In this document: positions 10,872 through 21,600 of the stretch, piece by piece
How positions within the stretch are numbered: the stretch's first letter is position 1
How the letters are laid out: each line of letters begins with the position of its first letter
Origin: Ignavibacteriales bacterium
Lineage (GTDB): Bacteria; Bacteroidota; Ignavibacteria; UBA10030
Length of the DNA stretch: 64,000 bases
Reading direction: 5' to 3'
Assembly (NCBI GenBank): GCA_026390575.1
Contig: JAPLFR010000016.1
Coordinates: 434,001-498,000, forward strand
The notes under the pieces: model-generated
The model's input: the letters and a program-made list of their open reading frames with translations, nothing else
The model's database searches: none
What the model was told of the DNA's origin: nothing
Made by a program: the position numbers and the translations under genes

Positions 10872-11615
10872 TTAATACTCATTGCGAACGAATGTATTCA
10901 TCTTGACAGTCGATGAATCTTGCCTGTCAATCGAGGATGTATATTTTGATACTGCCAAACGTGTCAAATCATATTTTCCAAGTACACGGTTAATCCATTG
11001 AGGTAATACTTGAAAAAACTTCACTTCAAAAACAAATTCCGTTCTGTAAACATTTCTCAGGTTGCTTTCATCATAGAGTTCTAAATAGTTATTAACCGAC
11101 TTACTCCGCAAATTTTTATCAAATGTTATTCTCAATTGTGAGCCAAATTTACACTCAAATGGTTCACGGTCATAGACAACCAATACCTTAGGTTCAAGAT
11201 GCCTCAATTGATAATAATAATAAAAATATTCGAAGTCATCCTCGCCTCTTTCTATAAGGTTTGGAACATTCTGCGTATTCTTTAACACTTCATGCAAATC
11301 ATGATAATACATTCCTGCCCGACTTTTCGAAATAAAGTTATCATGTTTACGCTTTATTTCAAAAAATATCTGATTGTTTTCATCCTGAGTATTGTACCCC
11401 CTAATTCTGAATTTCTTTCGCGTGTGGAGGCCGTCCAATTTTTCATAATAGCATTTATAGTCATGCGTATCGAGATAAATACTGCGCACGGTATATTCCT
11501 TTTCCGGACGCGCTGTCGCATATGCGTCATAATCGAGATATTTTAACAAATCGTTACGCAAATGATCCATTGAACGCAGTGGAACAAGATATTTGTATTC
11601 CAACCTGTTTTTCAT
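10872..11615 (-). CDS. VTC-domain polyphosphate polymerase-like protein
   Basis: A 247-aa protein with the VTC domain of the triphosphate tunnel metalloenzyme superfamily. In yeast Vtc4 this domain makes polyphosphate from ATP. Charged tunnel residues appear intact: RLEYKYLV at the N-terminus, SIYLDT, KKFRIRGY, FFEIKRKH, LRITFDKNLR and FVFEVKF near the C-terminus, supplying the alternating Glu, Lys and Arg expected inside the tunnel. No membrane segment is seen, so it is cytosolic or attached to the adjacent DUF4956 protein. It stands alone without the SPX domain of the yeast protein, as is usual in bacteria. The gene lies 56 bases after hlyD and 17 before DUF4956, so all three are probably one transcript. 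Product not proven. Confidence 0.85.
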   Translation of the reverse strand: MKNRLEYKYLVPLRSMDHLRNDLLKYLDYDAYATARPEKEYTVRSIYLDTHDYKCYYEKLDGLHTRKKFRIRGYNTQDENNQIFFEIKRKHDNFISKSRAGMYYHDLHEVLKNTQNVPNLIERGEDDFEYFYYYYQLRHLEPKVLVVYDREPFECKFGSQLRITFDKNLRSKSVNNYLELYDESNLRNVYRTEFVFEVKFFQVLPQWINRVLGKYDLTRLAVSKYTSSIDRQDSSTVKMNTFVRNEY

Positions 11616-11671
11616 TTTTTCAACACTATCTTCTTAAGCAATTGTAACGAGTAGTATCAAGGAAAGTGTTA

Positions 11672-12736
11672 TCAATTCTCTAAAAGCGAAATCAAGTATT
11701 GTGTGATAGTCACTTTGGGAAGGATAATCTCGCCTCCAATCAAGAGACCGGGCACCATATTTAATTTTTGTGGATCGATAATGATGCGTGCATAAAGAAT
11801 CTGTACGCCATTAAGAATTTTGACTTCCTTTGAAAGGGAATGTAAAACTCCCGTCACTTCGTCTGGAACATTTCTGAGCTCAATTTGTACTTGTTCACCT
11901 TCTCTTAAATACTGTGCGTTTTCAAATCGGACAGGAGCGTAGAGGATAAGCTTTGTTGTATTGTTAACAACAAGTAAAGTATCCTTCGAGTATTCCCTGA
12001 GAATATCTCCGGAGATAGGCGACGTGAGCACAAAATCTTTAAGTCTTTTCTTGAGAAGTTCTATCTCGCCAAGGTACGAATCTATCGTCGTCTTCAATAC
12101 CTTGATATCTTCATTTTTACTACCTGTTAAATATACTTCAAGCTGCGCCCTATCAATTTCATTTTCAATTTCAGCTTGTCTCAGTTCCCAGAGTGCAGCA
12201 TCATATTCTTCTTTTGAGATATATTCCTTTTTAAAAAGTTCTTTTGTTCTTTCAAATAACAGAGTCTTTTCTTGAGTTTTTGCTTCAGAGTATTTTATTT
12301 TTTTCTTCGCTTCATCTATCAAAGCTTGTTTTTCACCTGTACTCTTCGCAACTAAATCTGCTTGTGCTATTAAGATGATGCCTCTCAATTGTGTGAGGCG
12401 TTCATGTAATCGGCTCGAATAGACAATACCAACTGTATCACCAGCCATAAGAGAGGTTTTTGATTCTATAGAAGGGACGAAATTAAAGTTCATCGATTCC
12501 CCGCGTTCAAACTGAACAACAGAGATGTTGTTAGAAGCACCAGATTTGAAATGAATGACACTGGATACGATCTGGCCTTCTACGCCTTTGGCCAACACCC
12601 ATTTTTGAATGGGCTGCACCTCAAAATATGTACGTATACTATGAGGAACTTTTACTTCAAACATGATGAGTACAAGAAGGAGACTTACTGCAAGAGAACT
12701 AACATAGATACTATTTTTTGATCTTTTTTTAAGCAT
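11672..12736 (-). CDS. HlyD-family periplasmic adaptor protein
   Basis: A 354-aa membrane fusion protein of the HlyD/MFP type. There is an N-terminal transmembrane anchor (about residues 10-28, SLAVSLLLVLIMFEV). A long alpha-helical hairpin follows (about 130-235, rich in Lys/Glu and containing RTKELFKKEYISKEEYDAA). The second half of the lipoyl/barrel region includes FVLTSPISGDI, then a beta domain. Such adaptors normally link an inner-membrane ABC, RND or MFS pump to an outer-membrane channel, but neither is encoded nearby. The only integral membrane neighbour is the DUF4956 protein. The first half of the lipoyl domain is divergent. The Shine-Dalgarno is weak. A 198-base gap upstream separates it from the CotH gene and may hold its own promoter. 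Confidence 0.85.
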   Translation of the reverse strand: MLKKRSKNSIYVSSLAVSLLLVLIMFEVKVPHSIRTYFEVQPIQKWVLAKGVEGQIVSSVIHFKSGASNNISVVQFERGESMNFNFVPSIESKTSLMAGDTVGIVYSSRLHERLTQLRGIILIAQADLVAKSTGEKQALIDEAKKKIKYSEAKTQEKTLLFERTKELFKKEYISKEEYDAALWELRQAEIENEIDRAQLEVYLTGSKNEDIKVLKTTIDSYLGEIELLKKRLKDFVLTSPISGDILREYSKDTLLVVNNTTKLILYAPVRFENAQYLREGEQVQIELRNVPDEVTGVLHSLSKEVKILNGVQILYARIIIDPQKLNMVPGLLIGGEIILPKVTITQYLISLLEN

Positions 12737-12934
12737 CGTAATAGAACTGTATGATTATTGGAATCTGTAATTATAAAGAGCAGCGTTGAGTATATATTGA
12801 ACTGAATGTTATATTTTACAGCTTATCAATACGGTTAAATTGTGTAAAAGAAATTCTTTTATTTTTTTGTTATTCTTGAAAGATACTTGTCCTGGAATAT
12901 TCCTGACTTATTTGATCCTTATAAGAGAATCCCT

Positions 12935-15900
12935 TTATTTCAATAAAACGAGTTTTTTGGTTTCAATAAAGGAACCTGCTTGCAAGCGATAAAAGTAAAT
13001 ACCGCTGGGAAATCCAACGGCATTCCAATAAACAGAATGAACGCCGGCCTGTTTTTGTTCATTGACCAATAATGCTATTTCGCGTCCAAGTAAATCAAAT
13101 ATTTTTAATGTTACCATTTTTTTGTCCGGTATGCAAAATGTAATACATGTTGTCGGATTGAAGGGATTGGGGTAATTTTGTTCCAATACATAGGTGGTCG
13201 GATGAATTCGTTCTGTTTGTTCTTCCACGCCTGTTACATAGTTTTGTCTTCCGGGCGAACCACCATATTGCCCTGATCTGTTCCAATTTTCCGGAAGTGT
13301 ATGTCCTTTTTCAGGATCCAATAAAATGAGACTATATCCTTGACCATCTGCTTCGAGAGGCCATGGAGATTGATTTGTGTATGCAACACTATCGACGAGC
13401 ATACTGTTCGGAGTGAAGAGACGAACCTGGTCTTTTCCTCCAAATCCAAATGGAATATTTCCCGAAAAAGTAATCACATCCGGGTATACCAATTTGAATG
13501 CTGCAGTATCGCCACATAATATCCAGTACCCCTGAGCAGGAATTATAGTACCATCAGGAAGACTGAAAGCATGTGCATTATCCTCGTCTTTGATAATCCA
13601 CCTTGAAATATCTTGATCCGTCGACTGTGGATTGTATAATTCAATCCAATCTTTTGAGTCCATGTTCGTCGGTGCGTTGTACATAATCTCGTTCACCACG
13701 ATAGAACCGATAGTCAGCGCTGTTGAATCCGCTCTCCCCATATTTGTTCCACGCATCCCCATATGTACTCCAGGTGAACCCGGAAGGAGATAATAATAAG
13801 GATCGAATTGCGGTACTCCAGTTATACAAGACGGCGAAGCATCATAAACAGAATCATTGGTCATCGAGTATGAAATATTCAAAGCGCCTGCAACCGGTGC
13901 ATTCGTACCGTAGAGGTAATTCCAAACGTTGTGATCCCTGTTATGATAGACGATGGTGTTGGTTACTTTTAAGAAATCCTTATAATTTGTACCGGTGTAA
14001 TTATCGCCAACACGCAGTCCATCGATTCGATTATCAACGGCAACACAGTGATCGACAAACAAAAATGGCCCCTTGCTTACTCCATTGTCCGTCCAGCCGG
14101 CTTCAAATCCTTGATCATTTTTCAACGCAACCGTATTAAAGACCATGATCGTATCGCCACCAGAAGCAGCAACACCTTCATGAACAAAATCTTCTAACCA
14201 ACAGTTGGAAACTTTCAATCGTGAACTATGTTGATCGATGGCATCATCCTTACCCGTAATAAAATAACATCGATCGATGATGGAATATTGTGGATATTTT
14301 GGATTTACATAATCGATGTGAAAACCATCGGTATCGATGTCTTCGGTATAACTTGCATTGTTGTCGTCAGGCATATTCATAAGATGGCTATTGGTGTATC
14401 GCAACAGCACTCTATGAAATTCTCCACCGTGCCAGACGAATGAAGAGACGGAATTTTGTACGGTTGCTGTGCCATCCTGCATACCGAAGACCTTTCCCGG
14501 TGAATAGAGAAAGAAACACTGGTTGAATGTGAATGCCGAATTATTTTTCCCGAAGAATATATGCTGGTGTCCCGTATGCCATCCGTCATTGGTTGGATAT
14601 CCTTTTGAAAGATCTCCCCCACCATTGAATATCATACAATACTCAAATGTCGCATTTGCATTATCATATTCCATCCCGCCCCAAGGTTCTGATCGATTTT
14701 CTGAAGTGATAACAACTGGCTCCTCTGCGCTTCCTTGAACTGTGAATTCTCCTCGGACATAGAAATTGACATACTTTTTCACAATGATCCATGTTCCAGG
14801 ATGAACAATCAAATGACAACCAACGGGAATTGTAATATCTCCTTCAAGAAGTCTGTCCGCAGTATTATCCCAGATTACTTCTCCCGCTGGAAGATTACCA
14901 GAATACGAGAGAGTAGGGACTGTTGAGATCTCGATTTGTTTTCCTGCAGCAGAAACATGAGCATTTTGCACGCTTAACATAAAAGAAGAACTCGCATTGA
15001 ATTGAACATAGCCCGTCCCAGCTCCCCGCTTTATCGCTATCACAGTATCCGTATGAGCACCATTGAATATTATATTCATCGGCGTTTGCTCAATCGGATT
15101 AATTTCTCCGTTTGCATCTCGAATCCGCACTACAAAAGGAAGATATTGCCCTGGCTTTATTCGTTTCGGAGCGATAAGTTCTGCATTCGCAGATCCAATT
15201 GGAGTAAATACAGCAGAAATGGTTGTATCACTAGTAAGATTCACGTTGACCGTCTTATTCGCTGTTTGCGAAGTACTTCCCCAGCCGGAGAATTGATATC
15301 CTGGATCAGGAAGTGCTGTTACCGTAACTGGTATTCCGCAGAAGTATTTTCCCGACCATGGAGAAGTTGCTATTGTAACGGTATTGACAAGGATCTTGCC
15401 GCTCCCGGAAATGTTAACAGTAAGATTCGCTTCTCCGGAAAGACCGAAATATGTCTGAATCTGCTGCCGGAGGATGGCAGGCCGCTGGTTGGCAAAACTC
15501 TTTACGGATTCTACATTTATGTTCCATTGAGCAACTGTGTTGTTCCACTTAGCAACATCCGCCGGGATTTCAGATTCAATAATCCCGACTAAAGAATCGA
15601 TGATCATCGTTACGTTCTCAGGTCGGAATGTGGTATTCAATAAATCAGCGATCCTGTTAATGAACTTAACCCGGTACGATTGATTCTGCAGTAATTTTTT
15701 TGTGATGAGTGTGTCGAGATATACATCGATGGGATTATATCGCGTGGTAAACCCATTCCAGGTAACCTCTGTGTATGTGCGATCAGTATCCCATATCGTC
15801 CATTCCCATCGTGCATTATCGGTTTTCTGACGGAAGGCAAATGTGCCATATGCATATGATTTATACTCGGTGGCATGAGTCAGTGCCAGAAGGTCGGTGT

Positions 15901-17335
15901 AATTATCGAGATCAAGAAGTCGGGAAGCTTCCGCAATTTTTGTGTCGCTGACAAACGAGTTGCTGCTGAAGAATCTTACCAACTCATCCCATTTGACCCT
16001 GTTGCCGTATTGGGTCTCGAGAGAATCCCATCGCGTTCGAAACATATCTATATCAGAATATCCTTTGTGATCACTGATGTATGCATCGTTAATACTTTCT
16101 TTGAGATCGTAGATACCATTGTAACTGTTGTTGAGATAAAGAACAGCGAGACGATCGTAAGGAGAAAGTGCACCCATTGTTCGCCAAAGCTTTCCGACCA
16201 GCGGGTCCCGTACAAGTGTCCCCTTATATGGTACCGGTTCCATATTATCATCGTACCCGGAGCGAAGTACAATTTCCGAGAATGAAGTGACAGGATTATC
16301 GGGGATCAGCGGATATACCAACCTCTCATTGCCGTACCCTTTTCGAAAGTATGTACGAAACGATTTTTTATGGTAATCCGTAGGACCGGTATTGCCCTGA
16401 ATCCGCAATCCCAATGGAATATGAAATGCAAGAGATTGATTCTCGAAATATTCCATCTCACCGTACCGCTCCCATGCACGGCCATCCTTGTCATTCACAT
16501 AAATACCAGTCGCAGGATCGTACAAATTCTTAGGATCGGTCATCAGAGCAAGAACCGGCAAATCGTGATGTGCAACAAAGAATGCTTTAGTCGTTATTTG
16601 ACTTGGCAGTGTACCTGATTTGAATGATCGAGCTTTGAATATTGAAGTCTGAGTTATCTCCACTGGTATTGTGTACTGAGTTGAAGCTCCCGTAGGATCA
16701 GAACCATCGAGCGTAAAGCGGATAGTGTCCCCAATCGCAGCAGGTTGAACTGTAACAGTAAGACTCTGGTAGAAACCCGCTGTTTGATCTATTGTTGGTG
16801 GTAAAACGAATGTCTTATAACCCGGTTTATTTGTCCTCCCAGGAGTAAAGTCCGTTATGAACATCCACTGCCCACTGCCATCAGGAGAACGACCGTAAGA
16901 AATGTCTCTGAACTGTGACTCATAAGAAATGCTATCAAGAATTGTCGTGTTATCTGTGCCGAGTAATACAATCTGCCCTCTGGCACCAGACAATTTGAAA
17001 CTTAGGTGATTTGCTCCAAGTCCAGGAAGTTCGTCTGCATACAAGACCAAATATCCATACGCAGGGATAGTCGTCTTCGTCTGTTGCCCGGACGGAATTT
17101 GCCAATGATTGTTACTTCCAAGATTGTCAGTTAAATAAAAACCGGCAATATCTATCGACGATGCACTGGAATTATATATTTCGATCCAATCCTCGTAATC
17201 TCCATTTGTATTTTCATAGGCAAGTATATTAGAAGCCATGAATTCATTGATGTACAGACTGGAATGCTGTGCAAAACTATTGCAATGAACCGTAAGCATC
17301 ATTCCGATAAAAAAGAATAATCTTAAATTATACAT
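12935..17335 (-). CDS. Giant secreted CotH-fold protein with lamin-tail, beta-helix and T9SS domains
   Basis: A 1466-aa secreted multidomain protein. In order: signal peptide (1-22); lamin-tail domain (about 26-150, LYINEFMASN, EDWIEIYN); chitobiase-C-like domain (about 175-250, RFTLDGSDPTG); CotH kinase-like domain (about 255-640, with LGLRIQGNTG, SFRTYFRKGYG, LAVLYLNNSYNGIYDLKE and WTIWDTDRTY); InlB-type repeat (about 690-760, GYQFSGWG); right-handed beta-helix (about 860-1210); second lamin-tail domain (VVNEIMYNAPTNMDSKDWIE); T9SS sorting domain (about 1385-1466, QNYPNPFNP). CotH of Bacillus phosphorylates spore coat proteins; kinase activity here is unproven. AAGGACG precedes the ATG. It is followed by the HlyD-VTC-DUF4956 genes on the same strand, and a second CotH gene lies upstream. 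Confidence 0.9.
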   Translation of the reverse strand: MYNLRLFFFIGMMLTVHCNSFAQHSSLYINEFMASNILAYENTNGDYEDWIEIYNSSASSIDIAGFYLTDNLGSNNHWQIPSGQQTKTTIPAYGYLVLYADELPGLGANHLSFKLSGARGQIVLLGTDNTTILDSISYESQFRDISYGRSPDGSGQWMFITDFTPGRTNKPGYKTFVLPPTIDQTAGFYQSLTVTVQPAAIGDTIRFTLDGSDPTGASTQYTIPVEITQTSIFKARSFKSGTLPSQITTKAFFVAHHDLPVLALMTDPKNLYDPATGIYVNDKDGRAWERYGEMEYFENQSLAFHIPLGLRIQGNTGPTDYHKKSFRTYFRKGYGNERLVYPLIPDNPVTSFSEIVLRSGYDDNMEPVPYKGTLVRDPLVGKLWRTMGALSPYDRLAVLYLNNSYNGIYDLKESINDAYISDHKGYSDIDMFRTRWDSLETQYGNRVKWDELVRFFSSNSFVSDTKIAEASRLLDLDNYTDLLALTHATEYKSYAYGTFAFRQKTDNARWEWTIWDTDRTYTEVTWNGFTTRYNPIDVYLDTLITKKLLQNQSYRVKFINRIADLLNTTFRPENVTMIIDSLVGIIESEIPADVAKWNNTVAQWNINVESVKSFANQRPAILRQQIQTYFGLSGEANLTVNISGSGKILVNTVTIATSPWSGKYFCGIPVTVTALPDPGYQFSGWGSTSQTANKTVNVNLTSDTTISAVFTPIGSANAELIAPKRIKPGQYLPFVVRIRDANGEINPIEQTPMNIIFNGAHTDTVIAIKRGAGTGYVQFNASSSFMLSVQNAHVSAAGKQIEISTVPTLSYSGNLPAGEVIWDNTADRLLEGDITIPVGCHLIVHPGTWIIVKKYVNFYVRGEFTVQGSAEEPVVITSENRSEPWGGMEYDNANATFEYCMIFNGGGDLSKGYPTNDGWHTGHQHIFFGKNNSAFTFNQCFFLYSPGKVFGMQDGTATVQNSVSSFVWHGGEFHRVLLRYTNSHLMNMPDDNNASYTEDIDTDGFHIDYVNPKYPQYSIIDRCYFITGKDDAIDQHSSRLKVSNCWLEDFVHEGVAASGGDTIMVFNTVALKNDQGFEAGWTDNGVSKGPFLFVDHCVAVDNRIDGLRVGDNYTGTNYKDFLKVTNTIVYHNRDHNVWNYLYGTNAPVAGALNISYSMTNDSVYDASPSCITGVPQFDPYYYLLPGSPGVHMGMRGTNMGRADSTALTIGSIVVNEIMYNAPTNMDSKDWIELYNPQSTDQDISRWIIKDEDNAHAFSLPDGTIIPAQGYWILCGDTAAFKLVYPDVITFSGNIPFGFGGKDQVRLFTPNSMLVDSVAYTNQSPWPLEADGQGYSLILLDPEKGHTLPENWNRSGQYGGSPGRQNYVTGVEEQTERIHPTTYVLEQNYPNPFNPTTCITFCIPDKKMVTLKIFDLLGREIALLVNEQKQAGVHSVYWNAVGFPSGIYFYRLQAGSFIETKKLVLLK

Positions 17336-17366
17336 TCGAAGCGTCCTTATATCTTCCCTTAATTAT

Positions 17367-18551
17367 TTATCTCACAAGAATCATTTGTTTTGTCTGTGCA
17401 GATTTGCCGGCAGTTAATTTATAGAAATAGATTCCACTCGGCAATGAAGCAGCATTGAACTCGACGGAATAATACCCTGCTTTTTTTGTTTCATGGACCA
17501 ACGTGGTCACCTCTCGTCCGAGGATATCATATACCAGCAACGTAACATTGCTCATCTGAGGCAGCTGGTATTTGATCATTGTTGAAGGATTAAACGGATT
17601 CGGATAGTTTTGGAATAATGCGAAGTCTTCAGGTTTGCTGCTCATGTGTTGTACATCAGTTGTTAATTGCACGTCTGTTGGTGCAAGGACAATTTCAGTC
17701 GTTCCTCCAGCAGGGTTTACGGTGTTTACACCACTCGGCCAGATACCATCTGCATCGGTTGCAGCAGCAATGATAGAACCTGTCAATAGAGAACGCTGCT
17801 CAATTCGTCGGACACCATTCGCCAGCGCATTTGGCAGGACAACTCCAAAGGCACCATTTACACCATTTACGTTGGAACCGTAAAAAGACGCATAGCTTTT
17901 AGCGGTCGTATTGTCTGTTCCATCGCTCTCCACAAATGACCCAGAAATGGGGCGACCGGTGCCGGTTGTATTGTCATACGTAAAGATAAAATCCTTTGGA
18001 CTTGCAGAACTTGTGCCTCGGAGACACGTTCCGGTGCTGTCACTGACGGCAGGATCAAGTTTTACTACCCGTACTGAGTCGGTGGTCGTAATTCGTGTCA
18101 CTGCTGTTGATCCAGCAGCGCCATCATTCAGAATGATACGCATAAAAATGTACTTCCCAGGCACAAACTTACCGCTTCCAGTGGGTTCAATAATAAACCA
18201 TCCTTCATATGCACCTGTACCATCTGTTGTGAGTGAATCGTAGGTTCCTGCTGTTTTAAGACCTGGATTTGTTGTTCTAACAAAACTACCTGTCTTCGAA
18301 GCAAAAATACAGTTTCCTGCACCATTTGCGGTAGCTGCATCTGTCGAAATGACGACTTGATTGTAATAGCGATATATGGCATTTGCCGATAATCCGGATA
18401 ATCTCGCTCGATACGCGAACGGAATGCGGTTAGCGTTCGTTCCGGTGTTTCCCTGAATGTATTGCGGAAGGACAATGCTTGTAAGTGATTGAGCAATGAG
18501 AGAAGTATGAATGAGCATGCTCAGAAATAAAATCCATAACCATTTCTTCAT
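17367..18551 (-). CDS. T9SS-sorted secreted protein of unknown function
   Basis: A 394-aa secreted protein of unknown function. The ATG at 18551 directly begins a signal peptide (KKWLWILFLSMLIHTSLIAQ); the in-frame ATG at 18590 would add 13 residues before it. The middle is beta-rich, with the phrases NANRIPFAYRARLSGL and YEGWFIIEPTGSGKFVPGK, and matches no family I can name. The C-terminal 80 residues are a clear T9SS type A sorting domain (FQNYPNPFNPSTM, GREVTTLV, SGIYFYKLTAG). It lies between the two CotH genes with gaps of 31 and 81 bases, so it is likely co-expressed. A role as a partner or substrate of the CotH proteins is only an inference from position. Confidence 0.75.
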   Translation of the reverse strand: MKKWLWILFLSMLIHTSLIAQSLTSIVLPQYIQGNTGTNANRIPFAYRARLSGLSANAIYRYYNQVVISTDAATANGAGNCIFASKTGSFVRTTNPGLKTAGTYDSLTTDGTGAYEGWFIIEPTGSGKFVPGKYIFMRIILNDGAAGSTAVTRITTTDSVRVVKLDPAVSDSTGTCLRGTSSASPKDFIFTYDNTTGTGRPISGSFVESDGTDNTTAKSYASFYGSNVNGVNGAFGVVLPNALANGVRRIEQRSLLTGSIIAAATDADGIWPSGVNTVNPAGGTTEIVLAPTDVQLTTDVQHMSSKPEDFALFQNYPNPFNPSTMIKYQLPQMSNVTLLVYDILGREVTTLVHETKKAGYYSVEFNAASLPSGIYFYKLTAGKSAQTKQMILVR

Positions 18552-18632
18552 AATTTTTCCGACAGAGATAGTATCAAGAACCATCGACAATTATTTGAAC
18601 ACAGAAAACGAATAATGTGAAACAAGAGCGCA

Positions 18633-21600
18633 CTATTTTACTATCACGAGTTTTTTCGTATCGATGAAAGAACCGATCTGCCCACCAGATTTTTCGTGAG
18701 CTTGTAAACGATAAAAATAAACCCCGCTTGAATATTTTGTTGCATCCCATTCAATTGAATGACTTCCGGCAGATTGTTCTTGATTTACCAGCACGGCAAC
18801 TTCCCGCCCGAGCAAATCGCACACGGTGATCCTGACAGAACTGTTTGCCATCAGCTGATAACCGATCGTTGTTGTTGGATTAAATGGATTCGGAAAATTT
18901 TGATTGAGTTGAAATTTACCAGGCGGCCGGCTTGATGCATCCTCTATACCAGTGACTATATCATCTCTCCCCGGTGATCCATGAATGTATAAAGAAGCTC
19001 TCCAATAATCAGCTGAATCAGGGTTTCCAAAACCGTTAATATTTTTAGCCACTATCGAATACCCGCTGCCATCCGCCGCATCAGGCCAGGGCGCTTTATC
19101 GTTGTAACGAACAGTGAAAAGTGTATCGCCTGCCACGTCGACCAACGTCAGACGCTCTCCGCTATTATCTAACTGTTGGTTATATTCACCGGTGGGAGCG
19201 AATCCATATCGCTTCTGGAACATACCGGCGTTCGAAGCCAGTACAATGAAGTTGTTCGGTAAAAGTACGGGCCCATTGGGGAAAGTGTATTCAATGCCTT
19301 GTACAAAGTGTGCACCTGCAAGGGATAGAGATGTTGATCCAATATTTTTCAATTCAATAAATTCAAACTCGGTACTACTGATATCTCCTTCAGCGAGCGG
19401 ATTATAATGAATTTCTGTGATTCTTACTCCACTCAAAGCCTCTCCGGTGTTGAGTAAAATTTCATGTAAAGCACTCCATGTAGTGCCATTTTTCACGCGA
19501 GCCTTTATTACCATATTAAAATTGATTGACAATTCAATTTCGTCTCCCGCATCTGTAGCCGACGGACTTGGAGATCCTCCTATGGCGCGCGGATCGGTAC
19601 CATCGAGTGTGTAGAAAATGGAGCCTACCTGAGATGAATTGTTGTTCACTAAGCGGACTTTGCCACCTGCATGAAGAGCCAAAATGTTATCCTGTATTTC
19701 TAGAGTACCAGACATGAACACTGGCGGATCAATTGATGGATAGAGGATGTCGTTCTTAAGCTGTTGAAGAACGACCCCTGTGCGAGTTGGGAAATAAGAA
19801 TTCATGAGCCATGATACCGCCGGTACCCAATCATCATCTTTGGTGCGCGCAGGATGCACTTTTGTATCTCCCCAACGTGCAGATTCTGCGATCACCGCCG
19901 TATCGATCTCACTGCTCCGTGCAGCCATTCGCTGCTGAGAGGCCAGCGGCGTCAGTGCCCCGTGATTGAAAAAATGACGATAGATATGGTCTGAGAATAA
20001 CACTTGATACTCGATGTTTTTGGAAAGTTTTTCATGGAGAAACTGCGGGTTGAAATACGTTTGGTCGATACTCGTACCGAAATACGGTCCTGTGCGGTCA
20101 AGTCCATAATCACTGTTCTCGCTGTATCGTTGATCCATCAAAGTATGTTCCGCATCGTGTATAAAAAACAGAAACCCGTTACGGCCAAGCCGGTCATATA
20201 TACCGTAAAAGTTATTCGGTCGCTGATTACCCATAAACGCGCTTAATGGTGCATCGAAATTTCCGGTGTAATAAATTATGAGCAAGTAGTCTATCAAATT
20301 ATCTATGTTAGCAAGAACAGGATAATTGATATTCACCGAACCATCCATGTTCCTTCCTTGCACTTTAAAATATGCCTCGTTTGATACGAACCCCGAACTC
20401 GAAGCCGACCAAAGCTGATTATAGATATCGAGAGTTCCATCCGTTGCTTCAATACTATATCCATTATTCATGTCCACTTTTACCACATCATAACCGCTCT
20501 TATCACCACCGAAATACGATTCCGCATACGATGCTTCTGATCTTTCTTGAGTCTGATACAAACCCCAATACATACCATTAAGATAAAGATGATATTGACG
20601 GCTTCGTGTGTACGGCTGTCCCATGTCGCGCTGGCAGTCGCGGGAAAACAAATCCCTTGTAAAAATAGCAATATGGCTGCCTTGATAACTCCAGGAATAA
20701 TTCTGTGCCGTTCTGAGATCCACGCAATCAAACTTTGACACTCCTTCATCTCCGAACAGCGGATATTCCAAATTCCCTTTGCCGTATTCTTTCCGGAAGA
20801 AGAACCGGAAGGCATGCTTGGGCTGTGCACCGATTCGGCTGTACCCGCCCCGCAGACGCAATCCGCAGCTTATTTGAAAACCAGGTTCTTTTTTATGTGG
20901 ATCAATCAGTTCGACAGAAGCTGGACGCTCCCACTCAATGCCCCTCCCTGTTGGGTGATTATAAATCCCAGTACTTGCATCGAAAAGATTTCCAATATCG
21001 GTATTGATACAAATCGTCGGAATCTGTAACAATGCGTCATCGATCAAATAATTATAGGCCCCGGAATTCACTATATCAGGGTCCATTTCGTAATCCACAG
21101 GTGTCGTGCCAAATGATGTTTGAGGCCATGCACCGCCCGGATTTGCCTGATTCCTTACCTGGTCAATAAAAATATAGGTTTGAGATCCAACGTTCGTTAC
21201 CGGAACCCCATTGATCGTGGCATATGCACGCACAACAACCGCTGGCGTAGATGTTCGATTTTGCGTAAGAGCCGGATCGATTCGAATCGTTGCCGGTGAG
21301 GCTATTTCAATCGCGCCCGTATCTTCTCGCGGATCAGATCCGTTTAATGTATAGCGGATAACCGATCCTATAGAATCACTTGATATCGTAAGATCAAAGG
21401 GCGACGTAAAGAATCCATGTTCTGCAGAATAATGCGGCATATCTGGAAGTTCCCCGTAATCGATTTCTTCCTTAAATTGGAAGTACGAAATATTATAACC
21501 TGCATTATCAACAGTAAGCTTCATGACTTGTAGGCCGGAGTCAAGTTGAATATGCGGAATTTCAACCAATACCCATTGTTGCCACCCCCCTGTGTTCGGC

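Noticed and set aside
15002-15592. 196-codon plus-strand frame inside the large CotH gene
   Set aside because: It is opposite a clear multidomain coding frame, is rich in Arg, Cys and Ser without motifs, and has no ribosome-binding site; it is an antisense shadow.
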